64,000 nt of DNA, taken from Rathayibacter sp. VKM Ac-2760. GTDB lineage: Bacteria > Actinomycetota > Actinomycetes > Actinomycetales > Microbacteriaceae. This document shows, in pieces, positions 39,969 to 52,655 of this stretch. The stretch covers positions 186,001 through 250,000 of the forward strand of contig NZ_CP047173.1 of the NCBI RefSeq assembly GCF_009834185.1, given 5' to 3'. Every line of letters starts with the position of its first letter. The stretch's first letter is position 1. The notes beneath the pieces are model-generated. The model saw only the letters and a list, made by a program, of their open reading frames with translations. It had not been told where the DNA came from and did no database searches. The position numbers and the translations under genes were made by a program.

Positions 39969-40850
39969 TCAGGCCGCCGCGGTCACCCGCAGCGTGTTCG
40001 CCCACGGGTCCTCGAACGAGAGCGTCCGCCCGTCGTCCGCGGTCGCGACCCGGGCCGCGCGCAGCCGCTCCTCGAGCGCGCCGAGGTCGTCCGCTCCCGG
40101 CACCACGATCTCGACCTGGCCGAGTCCGAGCGCGAGCTGCCTGCGCCCGGCGCCGAGCGAGTTCCAGGTGTTCATCGCCATGTGGTGGTGGTAGCCGCCG
40201 GCCGAGACGAACAGCGCCTGCCCGCCGTAGGCGATCGTGGTCTCGAAGCCGAGCCGGTCGACGTAGAACTCCTTCGCCGTCGCGACGTCGCCGACGCTCA
40301 GGTGCACGTGGCCGACGGAGGCGCCGCCGAGCCGCGGCTGCGCGATCGCCTCCTCGGTGAGGTGCTCGCGGAGGAACGCGTTCGGGTCGAGGAAGAGCGT
40401 CGACATCTCGATCCGCCCGTGCGTCCAGGACCACTGGGTGCGATCGCGGTCCCAGTAGAGCTCGACGCCGTTGTGCTCCGGGTCGTCGAAGTAGAACGCC
40501 TTGCTGACCAGGTGGTCGGAGCTGCCGGTGAAGGAGCCGGGGCGCCGCGTCGCGACGCTGTGCACGGCGGCCGCGAGGGCCGCCTCCGACTCGAAGAGGA
40601 TCGCGGTGTGGAACAGCCCGGCGCTGCGCGGTGCGGCGTGCCGCAGCTCGGGCGCGTGCTGCAGGATCACGGCCGGGACGCCGTCGCGGCCGAGCACCGC
40701 GACGGACCCGTCCTGCGAGAGCAGATCGAGCGTCACCGCGTCGCGGTAGTAGGCGACCATGCCGTCGAGGTCGGCGACACGCAGGGTGACCGCCCCCATC
40801 ACGGTGTCGGGGGCGAGCAGGTCGGGGGAGGAGGTGGTCATGCCGGTCAT
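39969..40850 (-). CDS. VOC-family (catechol-2,3-dioxygenase-like) protein
   Basis: 293 residues (290 if the second ATG at 40841 is used). Two vicinal-oxygen-chelate modules are visible: TLRVADLDGMVAYYRDAVTL with LFHTAILFE and DPEHNGVELYWD, then a second with GHVHLSVGDVATAKEFYVDR and GGYHHHMAMNTW. His and Glu residues that would form the 2-His-1-carboxylate metal site are present (VGHVHLSV, GGYHHHMA, DPEHNGVELY). It is similar to extradiol-type dioxygenases and glyoxalase-superfamily enzymes; substrate unknown. The promoter holds AGTTGT-N4-ACAACT dyads. Confidence 0.82.
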   Translation of the reverse strand: MTGMTTSSPDLLAPDTVMGAVTLRVADLDGMVAYYRDAVTLDLLSQDGSVAVLGRDGVPAVILQHAPELRHAAPRSAGLFHTAILFESEAALAAAVHSVATRRPGSFTGSSDHLVSKAFYFDDPEHNGVELYWDRDRTQWSWTHGRIEMSTLFLDPNAFLREHLTEEAIAQPRLGGASVGHVHLSVGDVATAKEFYVDRLGFETTIAYGGQALFVSAGGYHHHMAMNTWNSLGAGRRQLALGLGQVEIVVPGADDLGALEERLRAARVATADDGRTLSFEDPWANTLRVTAAA

Positions 40851-40858
40851 GCTAGGTC

Positions 40859-40880
40859 CAACTCAGTTGTAGCCACAACT
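40859..40880. promoter_or_regulatory. Dyad operator upstream of the VOC gene (MarR-type architecture)
   Basis: AGTTGT-AGCC-ACAACT (40865-40880) is a perfect 6-bp dyad overlapping a second one, CAACT-C-AGTTG (40859-40869). It lies 9-30 nt before the gene start. A related sequence, AGTTGTCGTAACAATG, precedes the oxygenase gene at 60615. Confidence 0.65.
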
Positions 40881-41048
40881 ATTTCCTTCCGGCGCGAAGT
40901 CGTCGACCGGGGGTCGTCGACCGAGGGTCCGCCGGACGATCCAGGGTTCATAGGATCGGCATAGGGATCGTCCAGCCCACGCCGGGCGCGGGGTCGTCGA
41001 ATGGACTCCGGTCGCCGTCAGGGGCGGCCCCGGCCACGAGGACGCATC

Positions 41049-42377
41049 ATGAACGAGTCACCCGAATCCCACGGCGCCGAGCGCGAGCCCGGCACCGACG
41101 CCACCGCGACGGACCCCACCGGGGCCGAGGAGCGCCAGGCGCTCCGGACCGACGACCGCCGCCGTCGCCGCCGCGCCCTGATCGCCGGCGGCGCCGGCCT
41201 CGCGCTGCTGATCGGCGTCACCGCGGGCGGTGTCTCGCTCGCCGGCAGTGCGGAGCCGACCTCGTCCGCCTCGTCGAGCACCGCCAGCACCGCCGTGTAC
41301 CCGGGCGGCTCCCGCGGCTCCTTCGGCGGCGGCATCATCGTGCTGCCGTACTCGGGCGGATCCTCGTCGGGGTACGGCTCCGGCAGCGGGTCGGCCTCCG
41401 GGTACGGCTCGGGCTCCGGCTCCACCTCGACGTCCACGGCGACCGACGCCGTCCCCGCGAGCACCGCGCAGACCGCCGGCGTCGTCACCATCACCTCCGA
41501 CCTCACCTACGAGGGCGCGACCTCCGCCGGCACCGGCGTCATCCTCACCTCCGACGGCATGATCCTCACCAACAACCACGTCGTCGAGGGCTCCACCAGC
41601 ATCACCGTCACGGTCGAGAGCACTGGGCAGGCCTACACGGCCCGCGTCGTCGGCACCGACAAGACCAACGACATCGCCGTCCTCCAGCTCGAGAACGCCT
41701 CCGGCCTCACCCCGGTGACGCTCGACACCGACGGGGTCGCGGTCGGCGACGCCGTCACCGCGGTCGGCAACGCGAAGGGCACCGGCAACCTGGTCGCCGC
41801 GGCCGGCACCGTCGAGGCCCTCGGCCAGAGCATCACGACGCAGTCCGAGACCGGCATCTCGGGCGAGAAGCTCACCGGCCTGATCCAGGTCGACGCCGAC
41901 ATCGTCGCGGGCGACTCCGGCGGCCCGCTCGTCGACGCGGCCGGGAAGGTCGTCGGCATCGACACCGCGGCCTCCAGCGGCACCGCCGACATCACCGGCT
42001 TCGCCATCCCGATCTCGAAGGCCCTGGACATCGTCGCGACGATCGAGGCGGGAGCCGACACGGCGACCGTCGCGATCGGCTACCCGGCCTTCCTCGGCGT
42101 CTCGCTGCCCTCCGGCACCACCGCCGGCACCACCGCGGGCACCGTCTCGGGCGCCGTCATCGCCGGAGTGATCGAGGGCACCCCCGCCGCGGCGGCCGGC
42201 CTGGCGGCGGGCGACGTCGTCACCGCGGTCGACGGCACCGCGGTCGCCTCGGGCGACGCCCTCTCGGCCGACCTCGCGGCCCGCGAGCCCGGCGAGTCGG
42301 TCACCCTCACCTGGACCACGACCGCCGGAGCGTCGCAGTCGGCGACGGTCACCCTGGTCGAGGGCCCGGTCGCGTAG
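41049..42377 (+). CDS. HtrA/DegP-like membrane-anchored serine protease with PDZ domain
   Basis: 442 residues. A charged cytoplasmic N-terminus leads into a membrane anchor (residues 43-66, ALIAGGAGLALLIGVTAGGV) and a Gly/Ser-rich linker (SGYGSGSGSASGYGSGSGST). The trypsin-like domain has His177 (LTNNHVVEG), Asp208 (TNDIAVLQL) and Ser290 (VAGDSGGPLV), followed by one C-terminal PDZ domain (FLGVSLP ... AAGLAAGDVVTAVDGT). It is an envelope quality-control protease. The ATG at 41049 has a GAGGA site and is preferred over a frame opening at 41001. Confidence 0.92.
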   Translation: MNESPESHGAEREPGTDATATDPTGAEERQALRTDDRRRRRRALIAGGAGLALLIGVTAGGVSLAGSAEPTSSASSSTASTAVYPGGSRGSFGGGIIVLPYSGGSSSGYGSGSGSASGYGSGSGSTSTSTATDAVPASTAQTAGVVTITSDLTYEGATSAGTGVILTSDGMILTNNHVVEGSTSITVTVESTGQAYTARVVGTDKTNDIAVLQLENASGLTPVTLDTDGVAVGDAVTAVGNAKGTGNLVAAAGTVEALGQSITTQSETGISGEKLTGLIQVDADIVAGDSGGPLVDAAGKVVGIDTAASSGTADITGFAIPISKALDIVATIEAGADTATVAIGYPAFLGVSLPSGTTAGTTAGTVSGAVIAGVIEGTPAAAAGLAAGDVVTAVDGTAVASGDALSADLAAREPGESVTLTWTTTAGASQSATVTLVEGPVA

Positions 42378-42383
42378 GTCCTT

Positions 42384-42558
42384 CGCTGGTCGAGCAGCCG
42401 CGCATCGGCGTATCGAGACCCGCCGCTCTGCAGCCCCGGGTGCTGACGAAGGTGGATCTCGATACGCGGCCTTCGGCCGCTCCTCGATCAGCAGGAGCGT
42501 CGACGCTCTCAGCGCCTTGCTGGTCGAGTAGTCGCGCAGCGGCGTATCGAGACCCGCC
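42384..42558. repeat. Cluster of three REP-like family B palindromes
   Basis: CTGGTCGAGCAGCCGCGCAT (about 42385), GATCTCGATACGCGGCCTTC (about 42454) and CTGGTCGAGTAGTCGCGCAG (about 42520). Forward, inverted, forward, in the gap between the protease and furA. Confidence 0.86.
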
Positions 42559-42608
42559 CCACCGGCCCGCGGTTTCCGCGCCACCACCCGACGCGGGGCG
42601 CCGTTGTT

Positions 42609-42621
42609 TTGAACTATTCAA
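42609..42621. promoter_or_regulatory. Inverted repeat at the furA promoter, probable FurA autoregulatory site
   Basis: TTGAA-CTA-TTCAA is a perfect dyad located just upstream of a TAGCCT -10-like element (42632-42637) that lies 7 nt before the furA ATG. AT-rich dyads at this place are the known binding sites of FurA in mycobacterial and streptomycete furA-catalase operons. Confidence 0.65.
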
Positions 42622-42644
42622 CACAACTCGCTAGCCTTGTCACC

Positions 42645-43130
42645 ATGACGATGACGGACGACCGGCTGCGAGCCTCCGGGCTCAAGGCCACCGCCACCCG
42701 GCGGGCCGTCCTGCTGGCGCTCGAGGGGCATCCGCACTCCGATGTCGATCAGATCCTCGCGCGCGTGCGCGTCGAGCTGCCCGAAGCCTCGGCCCAGGCC
42801 GTGTACGGAGTGCTCGCCGCCTTCACCGAGGCCGGCCTCGCCCGCCGCATCGAGCCGGAGGGCCACGCCCGCCGCTTCGAGCTGCGGGTGGGCGACAACC
42901 ATCACCACGTCGTCTGCCGCAGCTGCGGCGCCGTGGCCGATGTCGACTGCGTCGTCGGGCAGGCACCCTGCCTGCACCCGTCGTCGTCGAGCGGCTTCGT
43001 CGTCGACACCGCCGACATCACGTTCTGGGGCACCTGCCCCGACTGCCTCGCGCAGGCCGAGACCCGGCCCACGCCCGCCATCACCGCCGCGGAGGGCTCG
43101 ACCGCCCGCCGCCGACAGGAGGACTCATGA
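42645..43130 (+). CDS. furA: Fur-family peroxide-responsive repressor FurA
   Basis: 161 residues. The N-terminal winged helix reads GLKATATRRAVLLALEGHPH, SDVDQILARVRVELPEASAQ, AVYGVLAAFTEAGLARRIEP. The sensory metal site region is HHH (86-88), and the structural zinc site is formed by CRSC (91-94) and CPDC (131-134). It is co-transcribed with and overlaps the catalase gene (ATGA), the classical furA-katG/katA arrangement, so it most likely represses catalase until peroxide oxidises the metal site. The gene appears leaderless (TAGCCT-N7-ATG). Confidence 0.9.
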   Translation: MTMTDDRLRASGLKATATRRAVLLALEGHPHSDVDQILARVRVELPEASAQAVYGVLAAFTEAGLARRIEPEGHARRFELRVGDNHHHVVCRSCGAVADVDCVVGQAPCLHPSSSSGFVVDTADITFWGTCPDCLAQAETRPTPAITAAEGSTARRRQEDS

Positions 43131-44626
43131 CCGAGGAACGATTCACGACGACCGACTCCGGAGCCCCCGTCGCCAGCGACGAGCACTCGCTGAGCGTCGG
43201 AGCCGACGGCCCCATCGCGCTCCACGACCACTACCTCCTCGAGAAGCTCGCCCAGTTCAACCGCGAGCGCATCCCGGAGCGCGTCGTCCACGCCAAGGGC
43301 GGCGGCGCCTTCGGCCGCTTCGTCACCACCGGCGACGTCAGCGCCTACACCCGTGCCGCGCTCTTCCAGCCCGGCGTCGAGACCGAGATGCTCGCCCGCT
43401 TCTCCACCGTCGCCGGCGAGCAGGGCTCGCCCGACACCTGGCGCGACCCGCGCGGCTTCGCGCTGAAGTTCTACACGAGCGAGGGCAACTACGACCTCGT
43501 CGGCAACAACACCCCGGTGTTCTTCCTCCGCGACGGCATCAAGTTCCCGGACTTCATCCGCTCGCAGAAGCGCCTGCCCGGCACCCACCTGCGCGACCAC
43601 GACATGCAGTGGGACTTCTGGACCCTCTCGCCCGAGTCGGCGCACCAGGTCACCTGGCTGATGGGCGACCGCGGGCTTCCGAGCTCGTGGCGGCACATGG
43701 ACGGCTTCGGCTCGCACACCTACCAGTGGGTCAACGCCGCCGGTGAGCGCTTCTGGGTCAAGTACCACTTCAAGACCGACCAGGGCATCGAGATCCTCAG
43801 CCAGGAGCAGGCCGACCAGATCGCCGGAGAGGACGCCGACTTCCACATCCGCGACCTGTCCTCGGCGATCGACCGCGGCGACCACCCCTCCTGGACGCTC
43901 TCGGTCCAGGTGATGCCCTACGCCGACGCGGAGTCGTACCGGTTCAACCCGTTCGACCTCACCAAGGTCTGGCCGCACGCGGACTACCCGCTGATCGAGG
44001 TCGGCACGATGACCCTCGACCGCAACCCGGAGAACTACTTCGCGCAGATCGAGCAGGCGACCTTCGCCCCCTCGAACTTCGTGCCCGGCATCGAGGCCAG
44101 CCCCGACAAGATGCTCCTCGCGCGCATCTTCAGCTACGCCGACGCGCACCGCTACCGCGTGGGCACCAATCACGCGCAGCTGCCGGTCAACGCGGCGAAG
44201 TCGCCGGTGCACTCGTACTCGAAGGACGGCGCGATGCGCTTCGACTTCCAGCGCTCCGAGCTGCCGGTCTACGCCCCCAACACGACCGGTGGCGCGCACG
44301 CCGACCCGGCCCGTGCCGCGGAGGGCCCCGGCTGGGAGACCGACGGTGCGCTGACCCGCGCCGCGGCGACCCTGCACCCCGAGGACGACGACTTCGGCCA
44401 GGCCGGCACGCTCTACCGCGACGTCCTGGACGACGACGCCAAGGCGCGGCTGGTCGCGAACATCGCCGGCCACGTCTCCAAGGTGACCCGCCCGGAGCTG
44501 CGCCAGCGCGTGCTCCAGTACTGGGCGAACGTGGACAGCTCGCTGTCGCAGCGTGTCGCCGAGGCCCTCGAGCCGTCCGCGCCCGGCGCCGACGTCTCGG
44601 CCGAAGAGGTCGGCATCAACGCCTGA
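43127..44626 (+). CDS. katA: Monofunctional haem catalase
   Basis: 499 residues, the small-subunit (clade 3) catalase length. Active-site His55 in RVVHAKGGGAFG, Asn128 in DLVGNNTPVFF and the haem-ligand Tyr337 in RIFSYADAHRYR are all present, as is the substrate-channel region. It decomposes H2O2 to water and oxygen. Furthermore, translation is coupled to furA by a 4-nt overlap. A terminator hairpin follows 9 bp after the stop. It is the major peroxide defence in this window, beside Ohr at 4.6 kb. Confidence 0.95.
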   Translation: MTEERFTTTDSGAPVASDEHSLSVGADGPIALHDHYLLEKLAQFNRERIPERVVHAKGGGAFGRFVTTGDVSAYTRAALFQPGVETEMLARFSTVAGEQGSPDTWRDPRGFALKFYTSEGNYDLVGNNTPVFFLRDGIKFPDFIRSQKRLPGTHLRDHDMQWDFWTLSPESAHQVTWLMGDRGLPSSWRHMDGFGSHTYQWVNAAGERFWVKYHFKTDQGIEILSQEQADQIAGEDADFHIRDLSSAIDRGDHPSWTLSVQVMPYADAESYRFNPFDLTKVWPHADYPLIEVGTMTLDRNPENYFAQIEQATFAPSNFVPGIEASPDKMLLARIFSYADAHRYRVGTNHAQLPVNAAKSPVHSYSKDGAMRFDFQRSELPVYAPNTTGGAHADPARAAEGPGWETDGALTRAAATLHPEDDDFGQAGTLYRDVLDDDAKARLVANIAGHVSKVTRPELRQRVLQYWANVDSSLSQRVAEALEPSAPGADVSAEEVGINA

Positions 44627-44634
44627 CCTCCCTC

Positions 44635-44670
44635 GGTGCGCGGTGCCGGCTGACCCCGGTGCCGCGCACC
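44635..44670 (+). terminator. Terminator hairpin after katA
   Basis: GGTGCGCGG (44635-44643) pairs with CCGCGCACC (44662-44670), with partly pairing internal sequence. It directly follows the catalase stop. Confidence 0.7.
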
Positions 44671-44787
44671 TCCGCCCGGTCCCCCCGGACCGAGCGCCCC
44701 CGAGCAGCGGGCGGCGCGGGCTGTCGCATGCGGCCCCGCGCCGTCCGCTTCCCCCTCCGCGGGAGTCACCCCCTCCTCGCGACGGCA

Positions 44788-46269
44788 TCAGCCCGGGAAC
44801 CCGAGGCGCCGCCGCCAGTCGGCGAGCACCTCCCCGCTGACGTCGAAGAGCTCCGTGCCCCGGTGCGGGGCATCGACCTCGGTGCTCGTCACCCGCACCC
44901 CGGTCGGCAGGATCTCGACGATCGCGGCTCCCGACGCGGCGATCGACCGCTCGTGCTCCGGCCCGGCGAGGACATCGGTGCGATTCGCGGCACCGGGAGC
45001 GACCACCACCGGCGCGGCTCCGGTGGTGTCGACGAAGGCGTGGTGCCAGTGCCCGGCGAGCACCGCGAGGAGCCGCGCGCCGGCGGCGGCCTCCCAGAAG
45101 TCGTGCGGGTTCGCGAGTCCCATCCGCCGGTGCAGCGGGGTGACCGCCTCGATCGGCGGATGGTGCAGCACCACGACGGTCGGTGTCCCCGGGTCCTCGG
45201 CCACTCGACTCCGCAGCCAGGCCAGGGTCGGCTCGGCGAGGAGTCCCCAGGACGCTCCGCCCGGAACGGAGGAGTCGAGCACGAGGATCCGCACCCCGCG
45301 CACGACGACCTCGGTGTTCCACGGCCCGTCGGAGCCGAAGCCCTCGCGGTCGTCGTGATTGCCGAGGGCGAGCACCGGCACAGCGCCGCGTTCCGCGCAC
45401 CACTCCTCGAGCCGAGCGCGCAGAACCCGGTAGGACTCCGGATCGCCGTCATCGCTCAGATCGCCGGACACCACGACGGCGTCGAGGTCGGCGACGGCGG
45501 AGTGGGCGGCGAGCACCGCGTCGAGAGCGGCGCGCGGATCGACGATGCGGTTGTAGCGGGCAGCGGGGTCCGCGAGCAGGTGCGTGTCCGAGAGATGCAG
45601 GATCCGCAAGGCGCGGGGAGCGGACTCCTGGAGGATCGCGTCGGCCCGTGCACCCGCCGCCTCGATCCGCTCTGCGTTCCGCTCGTCGGGCCCATCGGTC
45701 CAGGCGATCGCCTGCTCGAGGGTCTTGCCGAAGCGGAGGTGCCGCGCCACCAGTCGCCGTCGGCGGAGGGTCGGCTCGACTCGCACGTGCAGCGTCACAT
45801 CGAGGAGGCCGGCGACCTCGCCCCAGCCGTCGTCGTCGAGCAGCAGGTAGTTGCCCTCCACCAGGACGACGGTCCGCTCGCCCATGGGGAGGGCGAGCGA
45901 GTCCGGCGCCGGCTCCTCGATCGAGCGGTCGAAGGAGGAGACCCGCACGGTGTCGCCCGGCCGCGCGGACCGCAGACTCCGCAAGGCTCCGACGAACCCG
46001 TCGACGTCGAAGGTGTCCGGCGCGCCTATCCGCTCGCGGCGGCCGAGGTCGCGCAGACGCTGCTGAGGCAGGTGGTATCCGTCGAGCGGGAGGACGAGCG
46101 CTCCGGGGAGGCGAGCACGCAGCCGCTCGGCGATCGTGGACTTGCCGGCACCCGGCGATCCGGTGACTCCCACCAGGAGGAGCCGCCTGTCCGACGCCGC
46201 CGTGCGGATCGCATCGACCGCCTCCTCGAGGGAGGCGAGCACGGGACGGGGCTGGTCGGGGAGAGGCAT
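44788..46269 (-). CDS. Fusion of a uridine-kinase-like P-loop kinase and a calcineurin-like phosphodiesterase
   Basis: 493 residues. Residues 1-215 form a P-loop small-molecule kinase of the uridine kinase/PanK-like group: Walker A GSPGAGKST (37-45), PLDGYHLPQQ and VVLVEGNYLLLDDD. Residues 220-493 form a class III cyclic-nucleotide-phosphodiesterase-like metallophosphoesterase: DTH (228-230), GDLSDDG (269-275), GNHD (303-306), LHHPP and GHWHH (406-410), a complete di-metal site. Both active sites look intact. The combination suggests a paired phosphorylation/dephosphorylation of related metabolites, but no substrate is evident. The start at 46269 is chosen for the kinase N-terminus; a longer open frame exists. 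Stands alone. Confidence 0.85.
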   Translation of the reverse strand: MPLPDQPRPVLASLEEAVDAIRTAASDRRLLLVGVTGSPGAGKSTIAERLRARLPGALVLPLDGYHLPQQRLRDLGRRERIGAPDTFDVDGFVGALRSLRSARPGDTVRVSSFDRSIEEPAPDSLALPMGERTVVLVEGNYLLLDDDGWGEVAGLLDVTLHVRVEPTLRRRRLVARHLRFGKTLEQAIAWTDGPDERNAERIEAAGARADAILQESAPRALRILHLSDTHLLADPAARYNRIVDPRAALDAVLAAHSAVADLDAVVVSGDLSDDGDPESYRVLRARLEEWCAERGAVPVLALGNHDDREGFGSDGPWNTEVVVRGVRILVLDSSVPGGASWGLLAEPTLAWLRSRVAEDPGTPTVVVLHHPPIEAVTPLHRRMGLANPHDFWEAAAGARLLAVLAGHWHHAFVDTTGAAPVVVAPGAANRTDVLAGPEHERSIAASGAAIVEILPTGVRVTSTEVDAPHRGTELFDVSGEVLADWRRRLGFPG

Positions 46270-46401
46270 GCGCCCATTGTGGCCAGCAGTACCGGAGCGG
46301 AGGAGGGGCGACCGGGCGATCGGTGGAGAGCTCCGGCATCCGCGCCCTGGGGAGGACCCCCAGCTCGACACGCCCGGGATGAGCGGTTTCGGGGGCCCGG
46401 T

Positions 46402-46430
46402 TTGACAGTGCCGGGATCGGGCCGTAACTT
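46402..46430 (+). promoter_or_regulatory. rrn promoter P1
   Basis: TTGACA (46402-46407), 17-bp spacer, TAACTT (46425-46430). A consensus-like -35 with a good spacer about 580 bp upstream of 16S. Confidence 0.7.
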
Positions 46431-47007
46431 ATTCCAAGTCGCCACACAGGCCGCAGGGAAACGGAAGAACGGGGCTCCTCACGGAGCACGGTTCAACGTC
46501 CCGGCCTCACTCGGCACCATCCACTCGGCAAGACAGTCCTTCGGGTCACGTCTGCCGCACGGATGTAAAGCCTTCGCAGGATCCTTCGGGTCCAGCAACT
46601 TCGCCGCCCGGCGATGGACTCCGGTCCGGAACCGAGCAACGTCGGAGCGCCTACGAGCGCAACGGCATGGCGAAAGAGCCGGATTTGACACAGCCTGCGG
46701 ATGTGCTAAGTTAGTCAAGTTGCCACGGCGGCTGAGAGAACAACTTCTCCAGCTTAGCGAAGTCTTCCGACTAAGGCAACATCTTCGATCACTTCCGTTG
46801 TGAAGCACCTCTTGTGGTGTGGAGGCGGGATGTGTCCGATTCTTGAGAACTCAACAGCGTGCACTATGTTCAATGCCAAATTTATAACCCCGTCCAGGTC
46901 TTGTGGCCTGGTTGGGTTCCTTTGGAAATTGATGTCAGTAATGATGTCTTATTTGCTAGAGGTCAAACTTGAGCGTCTTCTCTTCGGGGTTGATGTTCGT
47001 AATTTTT
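46431..47007 (+). other. rRNA operon leader region
   Basis: No gene is visible here. It contains promoter P2 and then the leader typical of actinobacterial rrn operons, with the TTGAGAACTCAACAGCGTGC element (from about 46842) that precedes processing and antitermination sequences, and a strong C/G-poor zone near 47000 just before the 16S gene. Small open frames inside are not protein-like. Confidence 0.7.
46685..46712 (+). promoter_or_regulatory. rrn promoter P2
   Basis: TTGACA (46685-46690), 16-bp spacer, TAAGTT (46707-46712), about 300 bp before 16S. Tandem rrn promoters are usual. Confidence 0.65.
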
Positions 47008-52098
<5,091 letters not shown>

Positions 52099-52327
52099 AA
52101 TCACTACACTCATACCGTTGTAAAGGCTGGTAGGAGTGGTCAGAGATTGCTTGCGTCCACTTTGTGGTTCCCAGAATACGGGCTCCATAGCGCGGGTCGT
52201 GTTCGCAAAGACACGATCCGCACACCGCACCCGACGCTGTTCGGGGCGGACAACAGAACACACGCATGACGTGTGACCCAGATTTGACCACCACCACGCC
52301 GGAAGGCTGGCGGTTGCGTCTAGAAGG

Positions 52328-52446
52328 GTTACGGCGGCCATAGCGAGAGGGAAACGCCCGGTCACATTCCGAACCCGGAAGCTAAGACTCTCAGCGCCGA
52401 TGGTACTGCAGGGGGGACCCTGTGGGAGAGTAGGACACCGCCGGAC
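52328..52446 (+). rRNA. rrf: 5S ribosomal RNA
   Basis: About 119 nt: GTTACGGCGGCCATAGCGAG at the 5' end, CCGAACCCGGAAGCTAAG in the middle and TAGGACACCGCCGGAC at the 3' end, with closing-helix complementarity. It lies 230 bp after 23S in the same operon. Confidence 0.95.
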
Positions 52447-52455
52447 ACCAATTCA

Positions 52456-52490
52456 CGATGGCCACCCAGAGATGGGTGGCCATCGCTGTT
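52456..52490 (+). terminator. rrn operon terminator
   Basis: A perfect 12-bp stem, CGATGGCCACCC (52456-52467) with GGGTGGCCATCG (52474-52485), a 6-nt loop and then CTGTTT. It starts 10 bp after 5S. Confidence 0.9.
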
Positions 52491-52655
52491 TAACCAGAGG
52501 TTCCGCAGAAGGAACCGGAAGACCCAGCACCTCGACCCCCGTGGCATCCGCCATGGTGCGGGTTAGGGTGGTGGCTGGCGGCTCACGGGTCGCCGATCCC
52601 CGTCCTCACGGGCGGGTCAACTCCACAGAGCTCCACCACGACAGGCGAGGAACGC

